Source: Gigaspora rosea
Taxonomy: Eukaryota > Glomeromycota > Glomeromycetes > Diversisporales > Gigasporaceae
Assembly: GCA_003550325.1 (NCBI GenBank)
Contig: QKWP01000576.1
Span: 128,652 to 192,651, forward strand
Direction: 5' to 3'
Length of the DNA stretch: 64,000 bases
The position numbers and the translations under genes are program-made. Shown here piece after piece: positions 45,770 to 57,786 of this stretch (positions are counted from its first letter, which is position 1; each line of letters opens with the position of its first letter). The notes beneath the pieces were generated by a model. That model was not told the origin of the DNA. It searched no databases and saw only the letters and a program-made list of their open reading frames with translations.

Positions 45770-47945
45770 AGAGCATACGAATAATATTTAGAACAAATTG
45801 AAGTACACAAAACAAGTCATCCTTCCTCACTTGCAGTAGACATTTTGCAAGCCTACCATCCTGATTTATATTGTACCATCTATTATCCTGTTGCTAATTT
45901 ATACCATCCATTTCACTGATTTTGGAGAACATATCGAGACAATTATTTTGCTACCCAATTTTCACAGAAGACAAACGACTCTTACTGTATTTTAGTTGCT
46001 GCTACTGATTATAATACTGCTAGAGCTGCTGCTCGAGACATTGTTTTTAGTTGCCGCTATAATAACGACCTTTTAGACCCAAAAGAAGTTATTGCTGGTC
46101 TACTCTTTGCACATACCCCCTATACTCTTTCACCTATCTTACCTCTTAATTTTGAAGCTACCCTACTTGATCTTCGTATTGAGGACCTTTTACCTTCTAC
46201 ACCTGCTCCAACTTGACTAAGAACTGAAAACCTTATATTCGATTTTCAAAATCAATTAGAAAGAACTAAATTAAACTTTGACGTTTCTCCACCCAGATTT
46301 ATATTTACTTTAGGACCTGAACAGTTAGCTGACGCTGGTTCTTCCACTAATACTTATATACCAATCCCTCCAAGCCTTGCACTTCCTTCTTCACCTATCT
46401 CAGAAATTCCATATCATTATACTCGAGAAACTACTCCTCCTCCACAAAATTGATTTCTTCGCTATATACAACAAACCTTTTTTCCTGCTCGTACAACTGT
46501 TCCTCCACCTCCTCCTGTAACTGAATTTTACCTACTGTTAATTTAGATATAAACGTTACTCTACGCCATACACCTCCACTACTTAATACACCTCCTCTTA
46601 ATAACCAAAACTTAATTGATCCACTTGATCATTATATTCAAAACCAAGATACTACTATTGTTAGAGCTGACTCTCCTCTACAATTTGAGGAAATAAATTT
46701 ACAACTTCTTGCTGAAGAATTAAACCCTATCTTACCTCTTAACCAACTAAACGAAGAAAATCCAATGGGAGATGCTGCTTTACGAGCCGCTGCACAAGCC
46801 ATAACTGATCTTGCTGCTGCCCTTGGACAAGGCTCTAAGAATACTCTTATTACAGTTACAGATTTTTACGGTGACGGAACCCAAGACCCTGCTGACTGGC
46901 TAAAGGAATTTAGAAGAGCCACTACTGCTAATAAATGGAGTGCCGAACGGAAACTCTAACTTGCTCCTGTATACTTTAAAGGAGTTGCTCTGGACTGGTA
47001 CCAAGCTTTAAATCCAGTACCCGATGCTTTTAATAATGATGGTGCCCAGGACCAAAGTTTTCAGCATCTTTTTAAGGCATGTTTCTATACTACTAAGCAA
47101 AAGGCCCTTTGGCAAAAACAGCTTTTCGATATTAAGCAAGGACCCACAGAAACTGTGGATGGATATGTTAACCAATTTGTATATTACAAAAGAAAGTGGA
47201 CCCAACTGGTGTTTTTCTAGCTGACTTTGTTAAACAACTTTTTATTCAAGGCTTACGTCCTGAGCAGTGTTAAAGATTTGATGTTCCCAGTGTTCCCAGG
47301 AACATTTAAAAAAATTTAGGAACACTAAATTTAGAATTTATGTTCCCTATTAGGAAAAAAGTGGGAACATAAAAGTTATAATTTGTGTTCTCTATAGAGA
47401 TAGTTTTTTGTATATGAGAGTGAGAGTAAGAGTGAGAGAGGGAAAAAGGAAGAGAGAGAGAGAGAGAGAAAGAGAGGGAGGAAAGAAGAGAGAGGGTGTG
47501 AAAGAGAGAGAAAGAGAGAATAAGAGAGAGAGAGAGAAAGAAATTTAGCTATAGGAATATTAAAATTTTTTTGGGAACATAAATTTAATATTTTATGTTC
47601 CCAAAGAACAAAAAAAAAATTTCAAATCTTTTTCACTAGTCCTGAGTATGCAGTTAATGTTCAAGCTGCTGTACCTAATATCTTGGCCAATGCTATTGAA
47701 GTAGCCCTTCGCTGGGAAACCAGAAAATTAATAACTACCCAACTACCAATACCGACCAAGCTATTCAACAACTTACAGACCAAATTGCTAGCTAAGTATT
47801 AACTTAGCCCAGACAAAGACCACACCTACTTCTTCTGTTAATTATGCCGACAACTGTGCCCAAACCCCTCGCATGAAAGAACCTCCTATCTGTTATTATT
47901 GTGGATGCACTGGACATTTTATTCGTAACTGTAATAGTAGAAAAC
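45770..47945 (+). pseudogene. Ty3-type element: gag region
   Basis: Fossil gag. The capsid-like part includes DPADWLKEFRRA (about 46890); a CX2CX4HX4C zinc knuckle lies at about 47890-47935, followed by an Asn-, Arg- and Ser-rich stretch. It is interrupted by other breaks and by the MITE at 47265-47638. Confidence 0.8.
47265..47638. mobile_element. hAT-type MITE in the Ty3 gag, perfect 8-base duplication
   Basis: It starts CAGTGTTAAAGATTTGA and ends with the near complement of TAGTGAAAAAGATTTGA. GTCCTGAG stands directly before (47257-47264) and after (47639-47646). Inside both ends TGTTCCC/GGGAACA words repeat, and the middle is a GA microsatellite (about 47415-47545). It was inserted after the retrotransposon. 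Confidence 0.92.
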
Positions 47946-48389
47946 AGGACCAACGACAAGGATCCAATTCTCATCGTAATAATAATAACAATAACCAGAA
48001 CAGAAATAATAACCAAAATAGGGACCGAAATGGTCACTCTTCTGACCAATATTCCAATAACAGAGACCGTTCTCGCAGTCATAATAACTCTTGTCCTAGG
48101 AGCCAATCAAGGGATAATAATTACAGAAGCAGATAATAATTACAGAAGCAGAAATAATGATAACTATCGCTCTTACCAAAACTCCTCTAATTGATCACCT
48201 TCTCCTTATCATCGAAGTGTTAATTATCTTACACAAAATCAGACTCAGATGCTCTTTCTTACTGCTAGCAAATGGAAAACACTACTCAATAATCCATCTA
48301 TCTGAGGTGCCTTGGCTACTCACCTTTATGAGAAAGCCAAAATGCCAATCTTGTTCAAACCCCTGCACATACTACACCTGTTAAATGTA

Positions 48390-48640
48390 ATGTCTCTTTG
48401 CAGAACCAATCCTATCAGGCTATTATTGATAGTAGTGCTTCAATTAGCATGATTGCTTACAAGGCAGTCAAGGAACTTGGATTGACTATTGAAAAGGCCT
48501 CTAATAGCCTTATTGTCCCTGCAGTTGAAACCTCCACTCGACCTTTAGGAATTATAAAAGCCTACCAGTCAAAATTGATCATATTACCATCCCTCTTACT
48601 GTGGAAGTAGTAGACACTACTTTTTACTCCCTTCTTTTAG
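48390..48640 (+). pseudogene. Ty3-type element: aspartic protease-like region
   Basis: Fossil. Located between the gag zinc knuckle and the Cys-rich segment, with the IIDSSAS...I.Y pattern of a retropepsin active-site region and the strand pattern of that fold. Confidence 0.6.
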
Positions 48641-49659
48641 GCAATGATTGGAATCAAAAAGTTGAAGCAAACTATAACTGGAAAAATGGCTGCTATACTT
48701 TTAAATGGGGAAACAAGAAGCATACTATCCCTACTACTTATGAAAGTAACCAACCTCTACCCAGTCAACCCACAGTGACTGCACCAGATGAATTAGACAT
48801 TTATGAACCAGAATACTTGTACCCCAGAGAAGCTTATGCTTTTGATCAAGAAGACTCAGACCAATCTCTCTCACTAGAAGAAAATGAATGGACTACATAT
48901 CATTCTTGCCATAGAAACAGAAAAGCCCCTAAACAGCGTATCTGTGGAAATTGTGGTTCTCCATACCACCTCTTTGCAAATTGCCCTACCAACCAATGTA
49001 ACCGATACCAGAAATTTGGCCACATTGCTGTTAAATGCTCTAATCAAGCACCAAGACGTACCACCTGCCCTACTTGCTATGACTCCAACCATCTATATAG
49101 GGATTGCCCCAATAATGTCTGCAGAGGATGCAGTACATTAGGACATATTGAAGCCTATTGTCCTCTTGCTACTTGGAAAAGACAAAACTTGGTTTATCAG
49201 TATGGATGCACTCTTGATCAAGTTGATAGTAATCGTCTACCTACCCATAGCCCTTGCCGTACCCACCATTGTTGTCAATGTAAAGTTCCTAACAGACCTG
49301 AAGTTCTTAAACTCCTTGAAGAGAAACTTGTATATCCAGGATGTTATAATGATTTTCACTGTGCCCTTGACCGAGAAGACCCTAGAAGTATCCATTTCTT
49401 TACCCAAGGTGAAGAACGTGGAATGCTTGTTAATTGCAAAGTATGTAATAAAGCAGATACAAGACCTAAAATGTGTCAATTAGACAGTCTTCGGGAAGAA
49501 TTATGGTTTTGTGAATTAGAACACCTCTATGCTTACAAGGCTAGCCAGGATATCCAGTATAACCCTAACTATAACCTCTGGACTCGAATCAAACGTTATA
49601 CTGAATCAACAAAGAATGCCGGACACCAATATGAAATGAACCAGACTAGAATTTACTGA
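48601..49659 (+). pseudogene. Ty3-type element: extra Cys-rich (zinc-knuckle) segment
   Basis: A 352-codon frame between protease and reverse transcriptase. It has four knuckle-like Cys/His clusters (about 48950-49135) and another Cys-rich patch near 49255-49350. Ty3 elements normally have their knuckles in gag, so a second set here is unusual. The family origin of the segment is unknown. It is part of a fossil. Confidence 0.6.
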
Positions 49660-50269
49660 CTTGCAAAGATTCTCTTGGATGAAAATGACCAGACCATCGT
49701 CCAGGCCTTAGAACTTTTAACCTCTGACCGCATAACTCAATCTTGGAGCTATGAGGAAATGCAACTTATTTTGGAGAAGTATGCCCTCGCGGTACTTAGA
49801 AGAAAATTTACAGTTCCTGTTGACCTTTGCCAGGAATGATTGCATGTTAAACACCAAGAGAAATTGAATGCGAATCAAGGATACTGTGATGATTGCAAAC
49901 TTCCAGACCCAGAAATCTACTCTCCACCTACTGAAGAAATTATTAAGGAATTGGATGATGACTCCCAACTCTATCAGCTCCAACAACAAGTACAACAAAA
50001 AGACCAACTGATAAAACAATTACAAGCAAGAATTGAAACCTTAGAAACTACCAATGCTGCTTTACTGCGCTTTTTCCAAGAAGAAGCCCAAAATGCTCAC
50101 CAAAGAGCTAATGCTTTGGATACACTCTGTTAAAATTTTTAGAGAATCCTAGATAGGATCTTAAACTACCTGTTGACCCAGACCAAACCCTTATACCCAG
50201 ACCTGTAAATCCTATTACCCTTGAATATGAGGAATATACCCAATCGACCCAGACCTCTTTAAATATCAG

Positions 50270-51650
50270 ACTACTTAATAAGAAACAAGGCCTAGCTTTT
50301 CGGAAATTAATAGAAGAATTTGCTGATCTTTTTGCAAATGATATAACTGAGCTAGGACAAACCAATTTGGTGACTCATCAAATTTATACTGAGGATGTAT
50401 ACCCTATTCGTTCTCGCCCTTATTCTGTACCTCCTAATGAACAGGAATTTATACAAAAAGAAATTCAAAGAATGTTAAAATACAAGCTTATTCAACCTTC
50501 TGATAGCCCATAAACCTTACCTGTTGCTCTAGTATGAAAGAAAAATGGCAAATTACAATTCTGTGTAGATTACAGAAAAGTAAATGCTGTCACTAAAAAG
50601 GATGCTTACTCTCTACCTCGCATTGATAAAATGCTTAATGCCCTTACAGGATGCTTTTGGTTCTCTACTCTCGATCTTGCAAGTAGATATTGGCAGGTTG
50701 TCATGGACCCCCGTGACAAAGAGAAAACTGCCTTTACTACAAGATACGGAATTTATGAATTTTATGTAATACCTTTTGGTCTTTGTAATGCTCCTGCAAC
50801 CTTCCAAAGGCTAATGGACGTGTATATAAAGGAATTGCATGGAAATTTGTAGTTGTGTACTTAGACGATACAATTGTTTATTCAAGAACATTTAATGAAC
50901 ACTTGACCCATTTGAAAAGAGTATTTAATAGAATTAAACAAGCAGGACTCAGACTTAATATAGAAAAGTGTACCTTCTGGATGCACCAATTACCCTTTCT
51001 TGAACACTTAATTTCTGCTAAGGGTATTGCCCCTGACCCTCAAAAAGTAGAAACCGTCCAACAAATTCAACCTCCTAAAAACCTTACAGCTCTTCGATCT
51101 TTCCTCAGACTTGTAGGATACTATCGCCAATTAATTCAAAACTTTTCATCAATTGCTCGTCCTTTGAATTCTCTTCTGCAAAAAGATGAACCCTATCATT
51201 GGCAAGACAAACAACAAAAAGCTTTTGAAGAGCTAAAATCTAGACTCATTACTGCCCCTATATTAGCATATCCAAACTTTAAAGAGATGTTCATACTTGC
51301 TACCAATGCTTTTTACAATGGCTTTGGAGCCACACTAAGCCAACTTGATAGAAGTGGGAAAGAACACCCTATTGCCTATGCTAGTAAAAGTCTGCGAAAA
51401 GAAGAAATGAATTATGCAGCAACTGAACTAGAATGTGCTGCAGTTGTATGGGCCATAGAACATTTCCATAAATACCTAGATACTACAAAGTTCATCTTAG
51501 TTACAGATTACTCAGCATTAAAATAGTTACGTACTGCTGAACCCAAAGGAAGAATTGGACGATGGATCTTAAAGCTCCAACTATACAATTTTGGAATTAT
51601 TCATAAACCAGGTCGAATTTATTCAAATGTTGATGCCCTCTCACGGTTAC
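50270..51650 (+). pseudogene. Ty3-type element: reverse transcriptase and RNase H
   Basis: Fossil pol. The catalytic Tyr-x-Asp-Asp block (YLDDTIVYS) is near 50855; PFGLCNAPATFQRLMD precedes it. RNase H follows (about 51240-51650) with the AYASKSL and ATELECAAVVWA blocks typical of Ty3 pol. Broken in several places. Confidence 0.9.
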
Positions 51651-51849
51651 CGACTCAGACAACTATACCCAATAAATTAATGAAACTTGACCAATATTAT
51701 AATCTCTACCACTATTTGGACACAGACCAATTCCCAGATGGACTTACTAACTAAGAACAGAAACAACTTATGACCCAGGCTAAATATTTTGAAATTAGAC
51801 ATTACCTTCTTTATAAGAAGAATAAAAAAAACCCAGACAGACCCTTTAG

Positions 51850-52640
51850 AGTTATTAAATAGACAGAAGCTGAACCAGTATTGTATATGATGCATAAGCA
51901 CCCCACTGCTGGACATTTGGGAACAGGCGCTATGTATTATAAAATATCTGACCGTTATTATTGGGATCAAATGTATAGAGATATACAAGAATATGTGAAG
52001 ACTTGTGAGGAATGCTAACGAAGACAAAAAGGTTATAGAAAAGAACCTTTACACCCTATACAAATAGGAAGAGCTTTCGAACATGTTGGAATTGATCTTG
52101 TAGACCATTTACCTATAACTAAACAAAACAATCGATATATTATTGTTGCTACTGAATACCTAATACGATGGCCAGATGCTCGTGCTGTCTCAGACGCTAG
52201 TGCTAGTACACTTGCTCAGTTTATCTTTGAGGAGATAATCTGTAGACATGGATCTCCAAAAATTATCTTATCAGACCAAGGTCGCAATTTTATTAGTGAA
52301 ACAATTAGAATTCTCTGTGAGAAATTTCTTATCAAACATAAATTCTCTTCTCCTTATCACCCTCAAACAAATGGTATAGTAGAAAGATTTAATAGAACAT
52401 TGTGTGAATCACTTGCAAAAGTGAAAGGAGATAATAATTGGGATCTGTATATACCTGCTATTCTCTTAGCATATAGAACAAAAAGACATGCTACCACAGG
52501 ATATACCCCTTTTCAACTTATATATGGGAGATATGCTACCTTACCAATCGAAGCACTTTTCCTAGTAGAACCTACAGGAATTGGTGATGAGATAGACTTA
52601 CAAGGAAGTATCCTCCAACGTGCTAATGATTAGATAGAGA
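51850..52640 (+). pseudogene. Ty3-type element: integrase
   Basis: Fossil. A His-His-Cys-Cys zinc-binding start (HPTAGHLGTG, then TCEEC), then the core with VGIDLVDHLP, ILSDQGRNF and HPQTNGIVERFN, the last two holding the second Asp and the Glu of the catalytic triad. The 3' part to about 53760 has no domain I can name. Confidence 0.88.
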
Positions 52641-53883
52641 AATTACCAAATTACCAGAATCAGGCCAGACAAAATACCGAATGGTCACAGCAGAAACAAA
52701 AAGTCCGTTTTGATGCCAATATTTGAACAGAGATATTTGAAATTGGTGATAAAGTGTGGATACAAAGAAAGGAACTAGAAGCCTCTCACTCAGCCAAATT
52801 TGAAGACAAAAGATTTGGACCTTTTCTTATCCATGAGAAGTTAGACAATGGTTTATAAATTATGGACAATAGAACGAAAAATTTTGCAAAAATACTATAA
52901 TAGTGATCGTCTTGCTAAATATCATAAGCTACAAACATGGAAACCAGTAGTTGTTATTGATTCTTCTTGAAATTTTTAGAAGAAATTTGATCTACAAGGG
53001 GATGAAACACACAATTTAATTCGTAAAACCTCAAAATGTATTTATACAACTACCCCTTTTGGAATTTTCCCAAAAATGACCACCCCTACATTGCAACCTC
53101 AAACCTTGTTAGCTCTTCAGTACCTTTTTCAGACATGGAATCAAGATAATGTCGCCCAAAATTATGCATTGTGAATTACATCACAATGTGTATGGTTATG
53201 TGATAATAAAATGATACCACTCAGACTATTGACCTTACTAATGTAATTACCTCCTTTCTTGAGCCAGACTCAAATAATTTTCTGAACACTCTAGAAGACA
53301 CAGAACAATTAGAAATTAATTTACCAGAAGTAGATGACACAAAGGAAATAAACCCAAACTTAGAATTAGAAGAAATACAAGAAGAAACATTAACATTTCC
53401 AATTGCTAATCAAGAAGAAGTCACTCCTGCTCCATTACCTGAAAAATTAACCAAGATTGTGCAGGATATTATCCAACCTTGTGGACCTCTAACTCAGACC
53501 TCTACCCCTCCATATACTGGAATAACGTATCAAGAGAAATTGCAGAAAATTCTCAAACAAATTAAAACTTGAACTCGAAACTAACAAGACCAAAATAAAC
53601 TGCTTGATGCTTATTATTATCTTGGTAACCTTATAGACAAGTACTCTAATGCTCATGAGGATATTCAATCTATAATTGAAAAGACTCAAGGAGAAAGAAG
53701 AGCCCGAGACACATGGAAGTGTGCCAAACGGATGAAATTGCTTTTCTCTAACTAACCTATAGAAAACATCTCTCGAACAACCTATATTACTTATACAATA
53801 ATTATGAGGTTAACTGATGCCAACTTTCTCAAGTCCTTCCCCAAATTAGAACTTATGGAGTTCGTTCTTAAAGGGGAGAGAAA

Positions 53884-54460
53884 TGTTATAGAATAAGTTG
53901 TAGTTAATTTTGGTAGAAATTAGTTAAGAAATTAGAACTTAATATAGAAATTTTGTAATAACTGTATTTAGTAATAGTGATAAGCGAAATTGATGTGCAA
54001 TAACACTCAATGATGCTTAGCGACGCTTAACGACACTTAGCGACGCTTAACGACGTTTAGTGACGCTTAATGATGCTTAGTGACGTTTAACGATGCTTAG
54101 CGACGCTTAGCTCAATAGATATATAAACCCACCTTATTTCCCTTAGTTTTAGACAGATCCAGAAATTGTATTTTATCTTTACCTTTATATTAATTATCCT
54201 CCTCTCTTATTATTAATAAACTCTTGGAATTTCTAAGGAACAGACAACTTGGAATAGCCCTCTTGTTAAATTAATAAACTGTCTACTATCTCTTGTTGTT
54301 TTATAACCGAACTGCCACAGAGAAGTGAGTAGTTTCTTACAAACATAAAGAAACTATACTTCCCTCTTGCACACCACTTCACGCCCTAAAATAAGGGATC
54401 TCAGGAGCCATGTGAATTGTTACTCTATCGGAATTAAAGAAGGCTTCCGGTACTGTAACA
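53884..54460 (+). repeat. Right LTR of the Ty3-type element
   Basis: Matches the left LTR along its length with scattered differences, including a different number or pattern of GCTTAGCGAC units (about 54010-54112) and a small insertion near 54290. Preceded by the polypurine tract at 53870-53883. Confidence 0.92.
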
Positions 54461-54497
54461 ATATAAAATTGTTCAGGACAACAAAATACACTTAGGG

Positions 54498-54638
54498 CAG
54501 TGTTGTTGACTGGAAGCTACTGGAAGTCCACTGGAAGTCCACTGGAAGCAAATTAATAGTGCCACTGGAACTTTTACTATTATAAATTTCCACTGGAAGG
54601 CTAGAAATTCCCACTGGAAGCCAAAATTAACAATACTG
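54498..54638. mobile_element. hAT-type MITE of 141 bases, perfect 8-base duplication
   Basis: It starts CAGTGTTGTTGACTGG and ends AATTAACAATACTG; CCACTGGAAG words repeat five or more times inside. ACTTAGGG stands directly before (54490-54497) and after (54639-54646). The right duplication overlaps the first bases of the next MITE, so it landed exactly at that MITE's edge. Confidence 0.92.
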
Positions 54639-54642
54639 ACTT

Positions 54643-54794
54643 AGGGCCATATCATTAATCACTTAATTATTTTTTATTAGAGATCTACTTCCTTCCCCTT
54701 CTTTAATATATATATAGTCAGGTTCCTTATACACAATTTTACTTTTTTTACTCTTCTTCTTCCTAAAAAATTATCTGATTTTTGTCACTCCTCT
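54643..54794. mobile_element. MITE of about 152 bases, copy 2
   Basis: AGGGCCATATCATTAATCAC ... TTGTCACTCCTCT, the same family as 38631-38784 with more C-to-T-like changes. Confidence 0.65.
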
Positions 54795-54886
54795 TACACT
54801 CTCTTATAGTAATTATTTGGACTACTTTTTATTTGTATGTTTTTTAATTTTTCAAAAAATTCAACAATTCAAAAATAGGCTATTCT

Positions 54887-55490
54887 ATGTTTTTTTGTAT
54901 AACTTTTTGGCCAAAAAAAATAGCTTATTTTCAGAAATATACAGTAAATGCTATTTATCCCAACCTTTTAGAAAATGCAATTAATACACTTTTTATTACT
55001 AAAAGAGCAATAGTGATCTCTTTAAATAATAATGTTGATGAAATTAATGATAAAGTCATGTTTAAATATCCTGAAAAACAATATACATACTATAGCTTTG
55101 ACTCAGAAACTAAAAATTACCAAAGCCTATATCTGATCAACTTCCTCAATTTTCTAACTACAAGGCCTTCTGCTATACAAACTTATACTTAAACTTGGTG
55201 CTTTTATCATGTTACTCAGAAATTTAGATCTGAAAAATGAGTTTGCAATAGTACAAGACTTAAATGTAATCCAGATTAATTGATGCTGAAATAATTACTG
55301 GAGATCATTAAAAAAAATATATATTTATCCCAAGAATTTCTCTTATGCTATCTGAAAATCTGGCTACTTTTGAGCTAAAAAGAAAGCATTTCCCTATATA
55401 ACTAGCCCTTGCACTAACCATTAACAAATCCCAAGGTCAAACTTTACCATATGTTGGCCTGCCCTGTATTTTCTCATAGGCAATTGTATA
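54887..55490 (+). pseudogene. Second Helitron helicase relic (PIF1-type C-terminal part)
   Basis: It reads NVDEINDKVMFKYPEKQYTYYSFDS, split here as NVDEINDKVM and YTYYSFDSE, then LYLINFLNFLT, LLRNLDLKNE, VFIPRI-like FIPRISLMLSE and finally LALTINKSQGQTLPYVGL. These are the end blocks of fungal Helitron PIF1 helicases in order, the last being the motif before the helicase's final arginine block. The pieces lie in more than one frame with several stops. No Rep part is nearby. A different lineage from the Helitron at 14776. Confidence 0.8.
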
Positions 55491-56539
55491 TTAAGAATGC
55501 TACAATTCATGAAAAAGAAGGAGTTTACACCTGAAATGTTGTATTTAAAGAAGCTTTATTACTAAAATAATTTGAAAAAAATTAATAAATTATTTATATA
55601 TAAATCAAAAATTATATAATTAATACTGTAATAATAATAATAAACAACTCTGTAGTTAAAACGATATAATAATTCCATGTATTTATCTTATCACCAAAAC
55701 AAAAACTTTTGCAAACTTCGTAATCTACTATAATAAAGTTAAAAATCTATCACCCTATAAAAATGCTAGCATATCTTTTTTATTCCATAATATACCATTA
55801 AATATTCCATGTTTATATCTTTAAATAATAGAAAATATTCACCAACCAAATCATGCCACATATTCACAGGATTATTACAAAGGATGCTTAAATATTTATA
55901 AAGCACATAACAAAACCAGTAAATCAATTTCAACACAAATAATTTTCTGACTTAAATAATATTCCAAATATAATGTATACTCAACTCCCCATTTCTTACC
56001 TAATCAAGAGCCGTAAGAACGTGCAAGAATACTAGTAATCTTATTACATTATTACATGTAATAAATATTATTACAATTAAGGGTTTAAAAAATCTCGCGT
56101 AATAATATATGTAATAAATATAATTGTAATAATTAGATAATTATGACACCAAACATTATATTTGGGCAAATATTAATGATCAGTAACGTTATGCTACAGA
56201 TTTATATTTAAAGGCAATTAATGATATTATTGATATTGCTAAAAGAGGATTTTAATAAATACTGGATTATTACCGTATTTAGCTTAAGGCTGGTAAATTT
56301 TATTTACTTTTTGATGCATCTACATACACATCAAAAATGTAATTTGTCGGTCACTCCGCATCTATATTTGTGTTTTAAGTGTAACAAAAATATGCACACT
56401 TACGAGTTTGTGTTATATGATTGCCTAGACACACAATGCATTAGCCTAGTCTATGTAGAGAAATAAGCGATTGTTTTGAAATTTCCTGATCGTGTAACGT
56501 TACACCAGATCTTCGGGCACAGCATGCACGCGTACGCGG
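55491..56539. other. Spacer before the hAT element, one weak frame
   Basis: AT-rich sequence. A frame at 56221-56466 (81 codons, with Cys-x2-Cys and His residues, HLYLCFKCNKNMH) ends close to the hAT insertion but matches nothing I know; treat as unproven. Confidence 0.3.
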
Positions 56540-56654
56540 TAGTGTTACAAGCCGGCTAGAGCAGCCGCGGCTAAGGCGGCTTAGCCGGCTAAGCCAGCCG
56601 ATACAAATGTATTGGCTGGCTAATATGGCTAAGGGTATGCCATTCACGTGACAA

Positions 56655-57244
56655 TAGGGTGGGGCCTCAACTAATTAAATCAAACATTAGTTAGGGTAAT
56701 ATATGATCGGATTTTTTACAGCTATATATTTAAATAAAGTTAAATTGCCAACTAGTATTTAAATAGTTAAATTGCCGATTACATCATATCGTTATTATTT
56801 AATTTTTTTTTTTTTTGCATCAAATAACTCGTCATATAATTCGTCAGCAGGTATTTTTCCATATTCTGCATTATTTGCATAGAGCCGATTTTTACGTATA
56901 ATTAAAATTTTAAAAAAAACACTTATCGAACTAAATTTACATTTATTGACACAAATATCTAGCAAAAATCTATACTATTTTTTTTTAACTTGAAGCTCTC
57001 AACTAGCTCTACATGGTAATAGAACTATTTTTTAAAAAATATTTAAAAAATATCTCTATTACCATGTAGAGCTAGTTGAGAGCTTCAAGTTAAAAAAAAT
57101 TTTATACACTTTCATTAGATATTTGTGCTAAAAAATGTAAATTTAATTTAATATTTAAATATACGGCCTATAAAAAATTCGATATTAATGATCATATTAT
57201 TACCCTAAATAATGTTTGATTTAATTAGTTGAGGCCCCACCCTA
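56655..57244. mobile_element. Foldback MITE with 9-base duplication (MULE-like), inside the hAT element
   Basis: TAGGGTGGGGCCTCAACTAA at the left and its complement at the right. The 9-base word ACGTGACAA stands directly outside both ends (56646-56654 and 57245-57253). A 9-base duplication points to Mutator-like transposons. The middle (about 56965-57105) is a second strong inverted repeat with AGCTCTACATGGTAATAGA. 590 bases, no ORF. Confidence 0.85.
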
Positions 57245-57786
57245 ACGTGACAAGTATATATAATAATAGGCGAATCGAATCGAACGCAGATTCATAATCC
57301 AAGCCTTTAACTACAATAACTATTCGCTGAATATATACTGTATTGTTAGAGTGCCAAAAGTCTTTTCTTCAAAAAATAAACTTTTTTTATTTCGTATTGC
57401 TGTTTGAAATACTTCCAGATCTTTGAAGGATCTGTTATATTTTAGAAGCGTTATGAAAGTTAAAGGTTCCATATTTCAAATAAACTAATCATATAAATGC
57501 TTTAATAATCTATATAAAATGTTTTATATTTTTAGTGCAAAAAAAAAATATCAGAAGTTTCTTTTATGTTCTATTTGGTCTACCTGAGAAAGTTCAAAAG
57601 TTTTAAAATGTTCTAAAAAAAAACTCTAGAACTACGACGCTCTATACATTTACCAAGTTTATCGTTCTTACTATTGCTTATTTAAACTAACTAAAATTCA
57701 AATTTTTTTTTTTCGTTAATAGAAATACTCCATATTCAAAGCTATTTTCCTTGCGATTGTTTGTAAAGTATGTGCGAATTCTAAAT

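Larger units (their letters stand above)
44892..54460 (+). mobile_element. Ty3-type LTR retrotransposon fossil with both LTRs
   Basis: A 9.6 kb element with LTRs at 44892-45457 and 53884-54460 (both start TGTTATAG and end TGTAACA), flanked by ATAT on each side, a likely short target duplication. A possible primer-binding site (TGGTGCC) follows the left LTR, and a polypurine tract (AAAGGGGAGAG) precedes the right one. The internal order is gag, protease, a Cys-rich segment, reverse transcriptase, RNase H, integrase, which is the Ty3/gypsy order. The coding part is broken in roughly ten or more places, so this is a fossil. The LTRs still match closely apart from scattered substitutions, suggesting moderate rather than great age. 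A MITE (47265-47638) has inserted in gag. Confidence 0.92.
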
